Shown here piece after piece: positions 1 through 7,812 of a DNA stretch of 18,675 nt. The DNA is from CAYRAV01 sp964422365 (GTDB lineage Bacteria > Bacillota > Clostridia > Lachnospirales > Lachnospiraceae): contig CAYRAV010000059.1 in the NCBI GenBank assembly GCA_964422365.1, positions 1-18,675 of the forward strand. Reading direction: 5' to 3'. The notes beneath the pieces are model-generated. The model saw nothing but the letters and a program-made list of their open reading frames with translations. It made no database searches and had not been told where the DNA came from. How positions within the stretch are numbered: position 1 is the stretch's first letter; each line of letters starts with the position of its first letter. The position numbers and the translations under genes were made by a program.

Positions 1-265
1 CATCAATCTTTTGAATAAATGGTATATCTTCCTTCTTTCCATATTTATATTTTAAATATAACAATATGCTATTGCTTGTCCACCGTCCATTAAATACCTT
101 TTTCTTTATTTCTTCTTCTGTATAATACTGATTTCCTGTTATGGTTATTTTATGAATTTTAAAATAATATTTTCCAGCAGCTAATCCGATACACACCAAC
201 AGTATTACTATAATAGCTGCTATCTTATAAACGAGCTTTCCCCTCTTTTGTTTCTTTTCCGCCAT
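1..265 (-). CDS. ftsQ: FtsQ/DivIB cell division protein, N-terminal part (runs off left edge)
   Basis: This is the first 88 codons of a divisome bitopic membrane protein. FtsQ/DivIB forms a complex with FtsL and FtsB/DivIC at the septum. Visible are a short basic cytoplasmic N-terminus (MAEKKQKRGK), one hydrophobic segment at about residues 13-32 (KIAAIIVILLVCIGLAAG), and then the start of an extracytoplasmic POTRA-like domain (KIHKITITGNQYYTEEEI), where the motif 'I.V.GN..y..eei' is the family hallmark. The ATG at 263-265 is set by an AGGAGG at 271-276 with 5 nt spacing. It is the last gene of the dcw cluster inside the window, about 100 nt after murA, which matches the divIB position in Bacillus. 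The C-terminal portion is outside the window, so full length and integrity are unknown. Confidence 0.88.
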   Translation of the reverse strand, partial: MAEKKQKRGKLVYKIAAIIVILLVCIGLAAGKYYFKIHKITITGNQYYTEEEIKKKVFNGRWTSNSILLYLKYKYGKKEDIPFIQKID

Positions 266-365
266 CTTTACCTCCTATCTAGCAAATCCAATCTCCTCCA
301 TTTCGGTCTTGCTTGGGCTTGTTTTCTCTATGACTTGCTCATCATCCTTATTCTGGTATATATTG

Positions 366-1637
366 TTATTCCTCTATTTGTTCAATATGAGCCCCTAGTT
401 TTCTCAAATTTTTATAATAATTTTCATAGCCACGATTGATATACTCTATATTTCCAACCTTAGTAATACCTTCTGCTGCCAATCCTGCGATTACCAATGC
501 AGCTCCCCCTCTTAAGTCTGGTGCTGTTATATTGTTTCCTATTAAATGTTCTTTCCCTCTTACAAATGCCCTTTGTTCTTTCACGATAATATCTGCACCC
601 ATTTTATTCAATTCTTTTGCTGTCTTAAAACGATTCTCAAATATATTTTCTTCTACCATACTTTTTCCATCTGCGATAGCCAGAACTGCCAAAAATGGGG
701 ACTGCAGATCTGTGGGAAATTCCGGATATACTCCGGTATAAAGTTTTTTGACACTCCTGGGTCTTCTTTTCATATTTAAATATATACTTTTTTCCCTGCT
801 GTCACTATCTTTAAATTGAATATCTGCTCCCATCTGATTTAAAACAGAAAAAACTGCCTGTAACTGATTTCTGCAATCTGCTTTTAACTCAATTTCACCT
901 TGTGTTGCTGCCACAGCAGCCAGATAGGTTCCTGTTACAATTCTATCACTCCCCAAATGATACTTACATCCTTTTAATTTTTCAACTCCCTCTATATTAA
1001 TTTGGTCTGTGCCAAGTCCATAAATTTTCGCTCCTGCTTTTAACAAAAACTGCCCCAATTCCTTTATTTCCGGCTCTGTTGCTGCATTGATAATCTGTGT
1101 CATTCCATTTGCCAAAGTAGCTGCCAGCATAATATTTTCTGTTGCTCCCACACTTGGAAAAGGTAATACAATCTTTGCTCCTGCCAGTTTTCTGCCCTGA
1201 CAAAACAGACTATTATTATCTTCCTCAATTACCACATTCAATTTTCGAAATCCTTCTAAATGATAATCAATTGGACGCTTGCCAATTGCACAGCCGCCTG
1301 GATACGCAATCTCCACTTCCCTCTTTCTTCCAAGCATGGCACCTAACACTAAGATAGATGCTCTGGTAAGTTCTGTGTCTTCTTTTCTAATCTGTGTTGT
1401 GTGAATATGTGATGCCCTAAGCAGCAAACCATCTTCTTTCCATTGATAACTAACCCCCAGATGTGACAATAAAATGAGCATTGATTCCACATCTGTTATT
1501 TTTGGACAATTCTCTATCTCTATCTCTTCTTCTGAAAGAAGTGCTGCCGCTAAAATAGGTAATACTGCATTTTTAGATCCTTGCACTTTTATTTCTCCAT
1601 GTAAAGGTATTCCACCCTGAATTTTTACATAAGACAT
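366..1637 (-). CDS. murA: UDP-N-acetylglucosamine 1-carboxyvinyltransferase
   Basis: MurA catalyses the first committed step of peptidoglycan precursor synthesis in the cytoplasm, transferring enolpyruvate from PEP to UDP-GlcNAc. The protein is 423 aa, the usual length. The N-terminal motif IKVQGSKNAVLPILAAALL carries the Lys-Asn pair that binds substrate. TRASILVLG carries the conserved Arg. The loop PGGCAIGKRPIDYHL carries the catalytic Cys (Cys115 in E. coli), so a fosfomycin-sensitive type is expected. The C-terminal motif DLRGGAALVIAGLAAEG is also typical. I chose the ATG at 1637 (MSYVKIQGG) because AGGAAGG lies 8 nt upstream; an in-frame ATG at 1664 adds nine residues and has no ribosome binding site. 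It lies 71 nt after ftsW, in the slot where Bacillus has murB. Clostridia often carry two murA paralogues, and I cannot tell which one this is. Confidence 0.95.
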   Translation of the reverse strand: MSYVKIQGGIPLHGEIKVQGSKNAVLPILAAALLSEEEIEIENCPKITDVESMLILLSHLGVSYQWKEDGLLLRASHIHTTQIRKEDTELTRASILVLGAMLGRKREVEIAYPGGCAIGKRPIDYHLEGFRKLNVVIEEDNNSLFCQGRKLAGAKIVLPFPSVGATENIMLAATLANGMTQIINAATEPEIKELGQFLLKAGAKIYGLGTDQINIEGVEKLKGCKYHLGSDRIVTGTYLAAVAATQGEIELKADCRNQLQAVFSVLNQMGADIQFKDSDSREKSIYLNMKRRPRSVKKLYTGVYPEFPTDLQSPFLAVLAIADGKSMVEENIFENRFKTAKELNKMGADIIVKEQRAFVRGKEHLIGNNITAPDLRGGAALVIAGLAAEGITKVGNIEYINRGYENYYKNLRKLGAHIEQIEE

Positions 1638-1708
1638 TTTCAGCACCTTCCTCTTCCTTTCCATAATATATTATATGGTCAAAGCAGAAAAAGGTGCTTT
1701 CCCTATTT

Positions 1709-2902
1709 CTAACGGTTCACTTGATTCGATACACTTAGCACCATTCCCATCTCTACTAGAAGCATTGCTACAGCAGTACCTCCATAACTAATAAATGGCA
1801 GTGGTACACCTGTTGATGGCATACTGTTTGTAACAACTGCCACATTCATAATAACCTGAATTGCGACATGTACTAATACTCCACAACAAATTAACCCCCC
1901 AAACAAATCCGGTGCACTAATTGTAATAATTAGAATCCTCCACAAAAGCATTAGAAATATAAAAATAATTGCAATGGCTCCTAAAAGTCCTAATTCTTCA
2001 CAGATAATGGAAAATATCATATCATTCTGCGCTTCTGGTACATATCCTAATTTCTGCATACTCTGTCCCAAACCTTTTCCAAACATTCCTCCTGAAGCAA
2101 TAGCATATAATCCTTGTAAAATCTGGAAACCTTTAGGATGGGTTTCTACATTAAGCCAAATCTGGACACGTTGTGCACGGAAACCGGAACCCATAAATGT
2201 TCCTAATGCAATATATCCTGCAACTGCAGTAGCAAATAAACCTCCTGCAACCAGAAAATACATTTTCTTTTTACTTGCAACAAAACAGATACCAGCTACA
2301 ATAGCAGTTACTACAATGGCAGTACTTAAGTTCTCTGCTGCAATCAGTCCAATAATTGGAAGCATAATAATCATTACTTTTACAAACCCCATAAAAGAAT
2401 TTACAATTTGGGGAGATAGATAAATGATATATGATGTAACCAATATTGCTGTCAGCTTTGCAAAGTCTGATGGCTGAAAGGTTCCCAGTGGTCCCAGTTT
2501 GATCCATCGCTTTGCACCGTTAAATTCTGCACCAAATAATAATACATAGATCAATAATCCAAGAGTCAGAACATAGATACACATAATAAAAGATATTTTT
2601 ATTCCTTTTATCTTTCCTAGTAATAACCGATAATCCATCTTAGACACAATTAGCATAGCAACTGTTCCTGCAATAACAAGCAGTGCCTGACGTTTCAGGT
2701 AATACATAGAATCATTCCGCACCAATTCTGCTGAATAATAGCTGGTACTATAAATCATTACCAAACCAAAACAAGCCAGAAATAATACAAGAAACAGTAG
2801 ACTATAATCATAATAAACATATGTCTTTTCTCTGGTTCTATCTAATTTGCTGCTTTCTGCATATCTGTCATTTCTTCTGGTTCTCGACACTGTTCTTCCC
2901 AC
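1709..2902 (-). CDS. ftsW: FtsW/SpoVE-type peptidoglycan polymerase (SEDS family)
   Basis: This polytopic membrane glycosyltransferase polymerises lipid II, working with a class B PBP at the septum (FtsW) or in the spore cortex (SpoVE). A basic cytoplasmic tail of about 25 residues is followed by roughly ten hydrophobic segments. Visible SEDS signatures are GTFQPSDFAKL, NLSTAIVV, the loop YVPEAQNDMIFSIICEELG with the presumed catalytic Asp in QND, and the C-terminal PLPFISYGGTA. The start is GTG at 2900-2902 because a perfect AGGAGG (2909-2914) sits 6 nt upstream. An in-frame ATG at 2923 would add seven residues but overlaps that site and has only a weak one of its own. The gene lies between murD and murA, the spoVE position in Bacillus. 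Sequence alone does not separate vegetative FtsW from sporulation SpoVE. Confidence 0.93.
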   Translation of the reverse strand: MGRTVSRTRRNDRYAESSKLDRTREKTYVYYDYSLLFLVLFLACFGLVMIYSTSYYSAELVRNDSMYYLKRQALLVIAGTVAMLIVSKMDYRLLLGKIKGIKISFIMCIYVLTLGLLIYVLLFGAEFNGAKRWIKLGPLGTFQPSDFAKLTAILVTSYIIYLSPQIVNSFMGFVKVMIIMLPIIGLIAAENLSTAIVVTAIVAGICFVASKKKMYFLVAGGLFATAVAGYIALGTFMGSGFRAQRVQIWLNVETHPKGFQILQGLYAIASGGMFGKGLGQSMQKLGYVPEAQNDMIFSIICEELGLLGAIAIIFIFLMLLWRILIITISAPDLFGGLICCGVLVHVAIQVIMNVAVVTNSMPSTGVPLPFISYGGTAVAMLLVEMGMVLSVSNQVNR

Positions 2903-2908
2903 CTTATC

Positions 2909-2914
2909 CCTCCT
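2909..2914 (-). promoter_or_regulatory. ftsW ribosome binding site (decides start)
   Basis: This is a perfect AGGAGG on the minus strand, 6 nt before GTG at 2902. It lies inside the longer ORF that would begin at ATG 2923, which argues for the GTG start. Confidence 0.75.
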
Positions 2915-2966
2915 ATGTTTCATTGTAATTTCTTCAGATTTGATTCTCGCATCCTTCTCATATCAT

Positions 2967-4328
2967 TTACATTTTATGAACCATTTCCTTGAACATATTC
3001 CCACGTTCTTCATAATTTTTAAACATTCCCCAGCTTGCACAGGCAGGTGACAGCAATACAGCCTCTCCCGGCTCTGCATGAGATGCACAAAATTTTACTG
3101 CTTCCTGTAAATCTTCTACTTTTACAATGTTATGAAATCCACATTCTCTTGCTGTCTTCTCTATCTTATCAGCTGTCTGCCCCAATAGAACAAGATATTT
3201 TACTTTTCCATCAAAGGCTTCTATCCACTCTTTGTATTCTGAACCTTTGTCATATCCTCCACCAATTAACAGTGTCTTTGTTTCCATAGCTTTTATTCCC
3301 TGTATAGCCGCGTCAGGATTCGTTCCTTTGGAATCATTGTAATATTTTACACCATTTTTTTCTGCAACATACTCTATTCTATGCTCTACTGCCATAAAGG
3401 CTTTGATTGCTTTTTTGATACAATCCATTGGCACACCCATATTCTTTGCTATGGCAATACCCGCCATTACATTTTCATAATTATGTACCCCTAGCAAATT
3501 TAATTCACTGGTTTTACAGATAATTTGTTCTTTTTCACCATCAGATACTACGAATTCATTATTCTCATTTAAATAAATGCCTTTCTCTAACTTCTGTTTA
3601 CTGCTAAAGAATATACATTTGCATTTTAATTTTTTACTCTCTTCTCTTAAGACTGTGTCTTCATAATTTAATACACATACCTGATTTTCTGTTTGATTTT
3701 GTGCAATTTTCATTTTAGCAGCAATATAATTTTCCATAGTATGATGACGATTCAAATGATCTGGTGTAATATTCAACACAGCACTGACATCTGGACAAAA
3801 TGCATGTGCCGTTTCTAATTGAAAACTGCTTATCTCTGCAACTACTATAGAATCTTTTGTTGTTTCTAATGCACGTTCTGTATATGGTATCCCTATATTT
3901 CCCACAACAAACACTACATCAAAATATGTTTTCATAATTTCCCCCACCAGTGCTGTTGTTGTTGTTTTTCCATTCGTTCCTGTAATGGCTGCAATCTTTC
4001 CTTTTGTAAAATGATATGCAAGTTCTACTTCTCCCCAGATTGGAATATTTTTTTGTCTAAATACCTCTAATATAGGTAAGTCTATTGGAACTCCCGGACT
4101 CAATACTACCAATTCTGTTTCCTCTGCCACTGTATCTGTGAAACTGCCAATTAGTATACGATCCACTTTCACTCCCTGCAGTTTTTCTTTTATCTCTGCT
4201 TCTATTGCTTTTTCATTTCCTTCAAACATGGTCACATTTGCATTTACCCGCTCTAGTAACTTCGCAGCTGCAATGCCGCTTAATCCTGTTCCTACTACTA
4301 CTACTTTTTTATTCTGAAAATCCATCAT
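2967..4328 (-). CDS. murD: UDP-N-acetylmuramoyl-L-alanine--D-glutamate ligase
   Basis: MurD is the cytoplasmic ATP-dependent ligase that adds D-Glu to UDP-MurNAc-L-Ala. It is about 453 aa, the normal family length. In order: an N-terminal Rossmann-like UDP-binding motif (VVVVGTGLSGIAAAKLL), the central ATP-binding P-loop ITGTNGKTTTTALVGE near residue 116, the NITPDHLNRH stretch of the Mur-ligase middle domain, VEHRIEYV, and the C-terminal YNDSKGTNPDAA motif characteristic of MurD. The start is uncertain between GTG at 4334 (AGGAAA 6 nt upstream) and tandem ATGs at 4328 and 4325 (AAGGTGA upstream). I took 4328. It follows mraY after a 228-nt gap that holds a long hairpin, unlike the tight spacing at the ftsW side (64 nt). 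Confidence 0.94.
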   Translation of the reverse strand: MMDFQNKKVVVVGTGLSGIAAAKLLERVNANVTMFEGNEKAIEAEIKEKLQGVKVDRILIGSFTDTVAEETELVVLSPGVPIDLPILEVFRQKNIPIWGEVELAYHFTKGKIAAITGTNGKTTTTALVGEIMKTYFDVVFVVGNIGIPYTERALETTKDSIVVAEISSFQLETAHAFCPDVSAVLNITPDHLNRHHTMENYIAAKMKIAQNQTENQVCVLNYEDTVLREESKKLKCKCIFFSSKQKLEKGIYLNENNEFVVSDGEKEQIICKTSELNLLGVHNYENVMAGIAIAKNMGVPMDCIKKAIKAFMAVEHRIEYVAEKNGVKYYNDSKGTNPDAAIQGIKAMETKTLLIGGGYDKGSEYKEWIEAFDGKVKYLVLLGQTADKIEKTARECGFHNIVKVEDLQEAVKFCASHAEPGEAVLLSPACASWGMFKNYEERGNMFKEMVHKM

Positions 4329-4417
4329 TCTCACCTTAACTTTCCTATTTCGTTCCTTCTATCTTTTACATTTTACAGCTGGCTGACTATTCTTTGTTAT
4401 TTTCTATGAAAGTACCC

Positions 4418-4435
4418 TTTTTGCTTTAGCAAAAA
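4418..4435. other. Short perfect hairpin
   Basis: TTTTTGC and GCAAAAA flank a TTTA loop in the mraY-murD spacer, giving a perfect 7-bp stem. On the minus strand its T-rich arm directly follows the larger hairpin at 4440-4502, so it may supply the U-tract of a terminator-like structure. Confidence 0.5.
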
Positions 4436-4439
4436 ACTG

Positions 4440-4502
4440 GAAACAATGGTACAATATGCCCTTAGCGAGCAAGTTCTCACATGCATATTGTATCATTGTT
4501 TC
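4440..4502 (-). terminator. 20-bp-stem hairpin between mraY and murD, possible attenuator/terminator
   Basis: The arms are 4440-4459 (GAAACAATGGTACAATATGC) and 4483-4502. They are complementary over 20 bases with one mismatch, which is a G-U pair in plus-strand RNA and A-C in minus-strand RNA. The loop is 23 nt. Read on the minus strand, the direction of the dcw genes, the hairpin ends three bases before a run of six T (4436-4431), so it resembles an intrinsic terminator with an AT-rich stem. It would lower read-through from mraY into murD. Alternatively it is a mobile palindromic repeat, since the dispersed tag at 4503-4521 abuts it. Confidence 0.45.
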
Positions 4503-4521
4503 TGCATGGCTGAACTGTTAC
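4503..4521 (-). repeat. Dispersed short repeat (core AGTTCAGCCATGC), copy 1
   Basis: On the minus strand this reads TGTAACAGTTCAGCCATGCA. It shares its core with copies at 12385-12404 and 18306-18323, all in non-coding gaps. Here it directly abuts the 20-bp-stem hairpin. Confidence 0.55.
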
Positions 4522-4556
4522 ATCATTTTATTATCCTAATATATGCTTATCTGCAT

Positions 4557-5519
4557 TTAAAATTGTATTCCCATTAACGCAATCAAGCATAACAGTGCTG
4601 TAATAGTGGAAAATACTGCTACAATTCTCGTCTCAGACCATCCACATAATTCAAAGTGATGGTGGATTGGAGCCATCTTAAATAGTCTTTTTCCATGTGT
4701 CATTTTAAAATATGTTACCTGAAGCATAACACTTATTGTTTCTAATAAGTAAATAAAACCAACAATTACTATTACCCACGGCATTTTCAACATAAATGCA
4801 GAAGCTACTACAAATCCTCCCAATGCCAATGAACCTGTATCCCCCATAAACACTTTTGCAGGATATACATTATATAATAAAAATCCAAGCAGGCTTCCTA
4901 CAACAGCACATGTAACTGGTGAAATATGCATGTTCATTCCTACAGCAGTAACTGTAAAGAATGTAGCTACAATTACAGTGACACTTGTTGCAAGACCATC
5001 TAGTCCATCTGTTAAATTCACACCATTTACCGTACCCAGCATAACAAATACAACAAATGGTGCAAAAACATATGCCGGCATATGAATATACCCATAAAAA
5101 GGAATCATTGTATCTGTTCCAATGTCACTGTAGAACATAAGATAACATGTAAACGTTACTGCAATAATCAACTGCCCTAACATTTTCTGCCATGCTCTTA
5201 ATCCCAGGTTTCTTTTCATAACAACCTTAATATAATCGTCTAGAAATCCAATCAAGCCAAAACCTAATGTAACAAATAACATTGGTATTACCTCTTTGTA
5301 TTCACCGATATACAATAAAGATGTTAAAGTAACACTGCATACAAAAATCAGACCTCCCATTGTAGGTGTGCCTGCCTTTTTCTGATGTGCCGCTGGTCCT
5401 TCTTCTCTAATATACTGACCAAATTTTAACTTATGTAAAAACGGAATAATAATTGGACATAAAATTACACTGATTGCAAAAGAAATTAAAATTGGTACTA
5501 TTACTTGATTTAACCGCAT
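4557..5519 (-). CDS. mraY: Phospho-N-acetylmuramoyl-pentapeptide transferase
   Basis: MraY moves phospho-MurNAc-pentapeptide onto undecaprenyl phosphate to make lipid I at the cytoplasmic membrane face. The 320-aa protein has about ten hydrophobic segments. Signature loops are present: GTPTMGGL near the N-terminus, FLDDYIKV with the DD pair, NLTDGLDGLA, MGDTGSLALGG, and the histidine-rich APIHHHFE that defines MraY within its superfamily. The ATG at 5519 has GAGGTG 6 nt upstream; a GTG three codons earlier overlaps that site and is less likely. The gene stands apart, with 479 nt separating it from the upstream PBP gene and 228 nt from murD. It may therefore need its own promoter or long-range read-through. 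Confidence 0.95.
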   Translation of the reverse strand: MRLNQVIVPILISFAISVILCPIIIPFLHKLKFGQYIREEGPAAHQKKAGTPTMGGLIFVCSVTLTSLLYIGEYKEVIPMLFVTLGFGLIGFLDDYIKVVMKRNLGLRAWQKMLGQLIIAVTFTCYLMFYSDIGTDTMIPFYGYIHMPAYVFAPFVVFVMLGTVNGVNLTDGLDGLATSVTVIVATFFTVTAVGMNMHISPVTCAVVGSLLGFLLYNVYPAKVFMGDTGSLALGGFVVASAFMLKMPWVIVIVGFIYLLETISVMLQVTYFKMTHGKRLFKMAPIHHHFELCGWSETRIVAVFSTITALLCLIALMGIQF

Positions 5520-5558
5520 TTTTTTCACCTCAAAATCGTCTTGCGTATTTTTTATGAG

Positions 5559-5596
5559 AAAGGTTGCATTTATAAGATTTTTTTATACAATCCTTT
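5559..5596. other. Imperfect inverted repeat in mraY leader
   Basis: AAAGGTTGCAT and ATACAATCCTTT form an 11-12 bp stem with one bulge around a T-rich loop, about 40 nt upstream of the mraY start. I see no convincing -35/-10 pair here, so whether it is regulatory is unknown. Confidence 0.3.
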
Positions 5597-5681
5597 ACTA
5601 TCTACTATTAAACAATTCATGATTATAGACCTTCCTGAATGAAATTACAAGTCTGGAAAACCATTTTTATAAAATCTGTTA

Positions 5682-5892
5682 CTAGAGCATGTTTGAAAAT
5701 TGCTTGTTACAAGATGTATGTCAAATTTGTGGGGGATTTGTTCCAAATTCATAAGGTGCAGCGAGCTGCATCAAATGAATTTGGGGCAAATATCCATCCC
5801 TGATCGGACAAAGCCCGCCAGTCTGAATGGCATGATTGCAGTATGTCCGGATAGCTACGCAAAGTGGGGCAATAAATTTTCAAACATGCTCC
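5682..5892. repeat. Inverted-repeat-bounded element, long copy A (~211 bp)
   Basis: Perfect 17-bp terminal inverted repeats (GAGCATGTTTGAAAATT at 5685-5701 and its complement at 5875-5891) bound a non-coding element in the PBP-mraY gap. The inside holds a nested hairpin: outer arms 5739-5752/5775-5788 and inner arms 5756-5762/5765-5771. A further imperfect stem (ATCGGACA...TGTCCGGAT) follows. The first half matches copy C (15481-15647) almost base for base. Copy A has about 60 extra bases before its right end. No transposase is encoded, so it looks like a MITE-like or structured repetitive element. The short ORFs that cross it are by-products. Confidence 0.75.
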
Positions 5893-5998
5893 AATGTGTT
5901 TACAATTCATCGCTACAGCCCGCTGCACCTGCGTTTGTGAAACAGCGCCCTCAGAAAATATTCTACACTTAACCCTCCAAAACTTAATGTTTGTCATG
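5893..5998. repeat. Degenerate second copy of the element core, opposite orientation
   Basis: This stretch lies between element A and the 3' end of the PBP gene. On the minus strand it reads GGTGCAGCGGGCTGTAGC followed by GATGAATTG, resembling the hairpin core of elements A and C (GATGTAGCGGGCTACATTG then AATGAATT). It also carries a degenerate end, AATGTGTTTACAATT at about 5893-5907. I see no gene and no clear terminator for the upstream PBP operon here. Confidence 0.4.
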
Positions 5999-7756
5999 CT
6001 AATCTGTTGGTTTAATTGTGGGTTCTGCTGTATATTGCTGCTCTATTCCTAGATACGGAAGTATATTTGCAAAAACTTCTGCAATGACTGGTGCTGCAAT
6101 GGTTCCACCATAATAAATCCCCTCGGGCTCATCAATTAATACAATTGCTATCACTTTGGGATTATCTGCTGGCGCAAATCCAATAAAAGAAGAAATATAT
6201 TTATTACTGCTTCTTGGAAGTTTTTCAGATGTAGCAGTCTTTCCACCTATTCGAAATCCTTCTATATAAGCATTTTTTCCACTCCCGCCATCTACTACAG
6301 CTTCTAACAATTGTTTCATGGTTTCAGATGTCTGCTTTGAAATCTGATTTTCTTTTTCCTCATATTCTAATATTTTTATCTGAGTCTTATCCTCATTCTC
6401 TACTTTAATACCAAAATGAGGTGTAACTGCCTTTCCTCCATTAATTACCATACTGACAGCCTTCAACAATTGTAATGGTGTAATCTGAAAGGACTGGCCA
6501 AATGACATAGTAGCAAGTTCTACTGCACCTACGTCTTCTTCTTTATGCATAATGGAATTTGCCTCACCTGGCACATCAATTCCTGTTTTTTCAAACAATC
6601 CTAGTGTTTTAAAATGCTGATACATGGAATGTACACCAACCCTGGCTCCTATTTCCATAAAAACAGGATTGCAGGAATTCTTAATTCCATCTATAAAATT
6701 TTCAGCTCCATGACCTGCTGTCTTGTGACAATGAATGATTCTATCTTCTACTTTTTTATATCCTGGACAGAAAAACTGATCTTCTAGTTTTACAACTCCA
6801 TCTTCTAATGCAGATGTTGCTGTTACAATCTTGAAAGTAGAACCAGGTTCATAAGTATCACTAATACATGGATTTCTCCACATATTATTCAAAAGCTCTG
6901 TTTTATTCTCTTCTGTTACAATAGACATGTCAACATTCTGCAAGGTATATGGATCATTCAAATCATACTCTGGTACATTTACCATTGCATATATTTCTCC
7001 ATTCTGCGGATTCATAACAATTAATTTTACTGTATTGGCATTTTTTGCTTCTAACACTTTTTCTGCTGCCTGTTCTGCATATTTTTGAATATTTACATCT
7101 AAACTGACATATAGATTTTTCCCTGCAATTGGCTCTACACGGTCTTCAGCAGCATTTTCTATCTCTACACCTTTCGCTGTAGTCAAGGTAAGAATTTTTC
7201 CATCTATCCCTTTCAGAACACTCTCATAAGCAACTTCCAGTCCTAAAATCCCCTGATTATCACTGCCAGTAAAGCCAATTACTTTAGATGCAATACTAGA
7301 ATAAGGATAGAATCTTTTATAATCTTCATCTACCATGACTCCTTCTAATTGATATGCTCTGATTTTATCCGCAATATCTTTTTCCACATTTGATTTTATT
7401 TTTTCTCTTGAAGATATTTTCTCTACTCTTTTTGAAACATAATCTTCACTCAATTCAAGTTCTTTGGTTAATACTTCTATTACTTTTTCTTTGTCTTTTA
7501 GCTGACTGTGAATAACTGATATTGTACACACCGGTTTATTTGATGCAATTTCTACTCCATTGCGGTCATAAATTTTACCTCTTGCAGCCTTGATAGAACG
7601 CTCTCTTTCTTGTACTTCCTTTGCCATAACACCATAGTGTTCTGCCTGGAAAACCATAAGATATCCTAACCGAGCAGACAACATCATTGCTACTATTGTG
7701 ACAATCACAATAACAATAAATGCATTTTTTTTCTGATATGAATGAAATTTTACCAC
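5999..7756 (-). CDS. Class B penicillin-binding protein, SpoVD-like position, with KTA motif
   Basis: This is a membrane-anchored peptidoglycan transpeptidase of 585 aa. An N-terminal membrane segment (about residues 12-33) is followed by the dimerisation domain starting at ARGKIYDRNGVEIA, then the transpeptidase domain. Active-site motifs are STFK at 306-309 (nucleophile Ser306), SCN at 361-363 and, unusually, KTA at 506-508 where KTG is normal (codons at 6233-6241). There is no PASTA domain; the protein ends soon after the catalytic domain. GTG at 7756 has GAGG 7 nt upstream. It follows the first PBP gene by 56 nt, in the slot occupied by spoVD in Bacillus, so a sporulation or secondary septal role is plausible but not shown. 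It is the last gene before a repeat-filled gap. Confidence 0.9.
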   Translation of the reverse strand: MVKFHSYQKKNAFIVIVIVTIVAMMLSARLGYLMVFQAEHYGVMAKEVQERERSIKAARGKIYDRNGVEIASNKPVCTISVIHSQLKDKEKVIEVLTKELELSEDYVSKRVEKISSREKIKSNVEKDIADKIRAYQLEGVMVDEDYKRFYPYSSIASKVIGFTGSDNQGILGLEVAYESVLKGIDGKILTLTTAKGVEIENAAEDRVEPIAGKNLYVSLDVNIQKYAEQAAEKVLEAKNANTVKLIVMNPQNGEIYAMVNVPEYDLNDPYTLQNVDMSIVTEENKTELLNNMWRNPCISDTYEPGSTFKIVTATSALEDGVVKLEDQFFCPGYKKVEDRIIHCHKTAGHGAENFIDGIKNSCNPVFMEIGARVGVHSMYQHFKTLGLFEKTGIDVPGEANSIMHKEEDVGAVELATMSFGQSFQITPLQLLKAVSMVINGGKAVTPHFGIKVENEDKTQIKILEYEEKENQISKQTSETMKQLLEAVVDGGSGKNAYIEGFRIGGKTATSEKLPRSSNKYISSFIGFAPADNPKVIAIVLIDEPEGIYYGGTIAAPVIAEVFANILPYLGIEQQYTAEPTIKPTD

Positions 7757-7812
7757 AGAAAAACCTCTTTTATATCTTTTGTTTATTCTATGGTAAAGTT
7801 AATAAAAGTATG

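Noticed and set aside
275..368. Open frame of about 30 codons between murA and ftsQ, with protein-like composition and ending at the ftsQ ribosome binding site.
   Set aside because: It has no start codon with a ribosome binding site, is in a different frame from murA, and MurA already ends at a normal place. Treated as chance, although a relic of a longer murA tail is not excluded.
5700..5997. ORFs of 80-90 codons on both strands across the PBP-mraY gap.
   Set aside because: They run through the inverted-repeat element and its hairpins; the translations look like no protein and lack ribosome binding sites.
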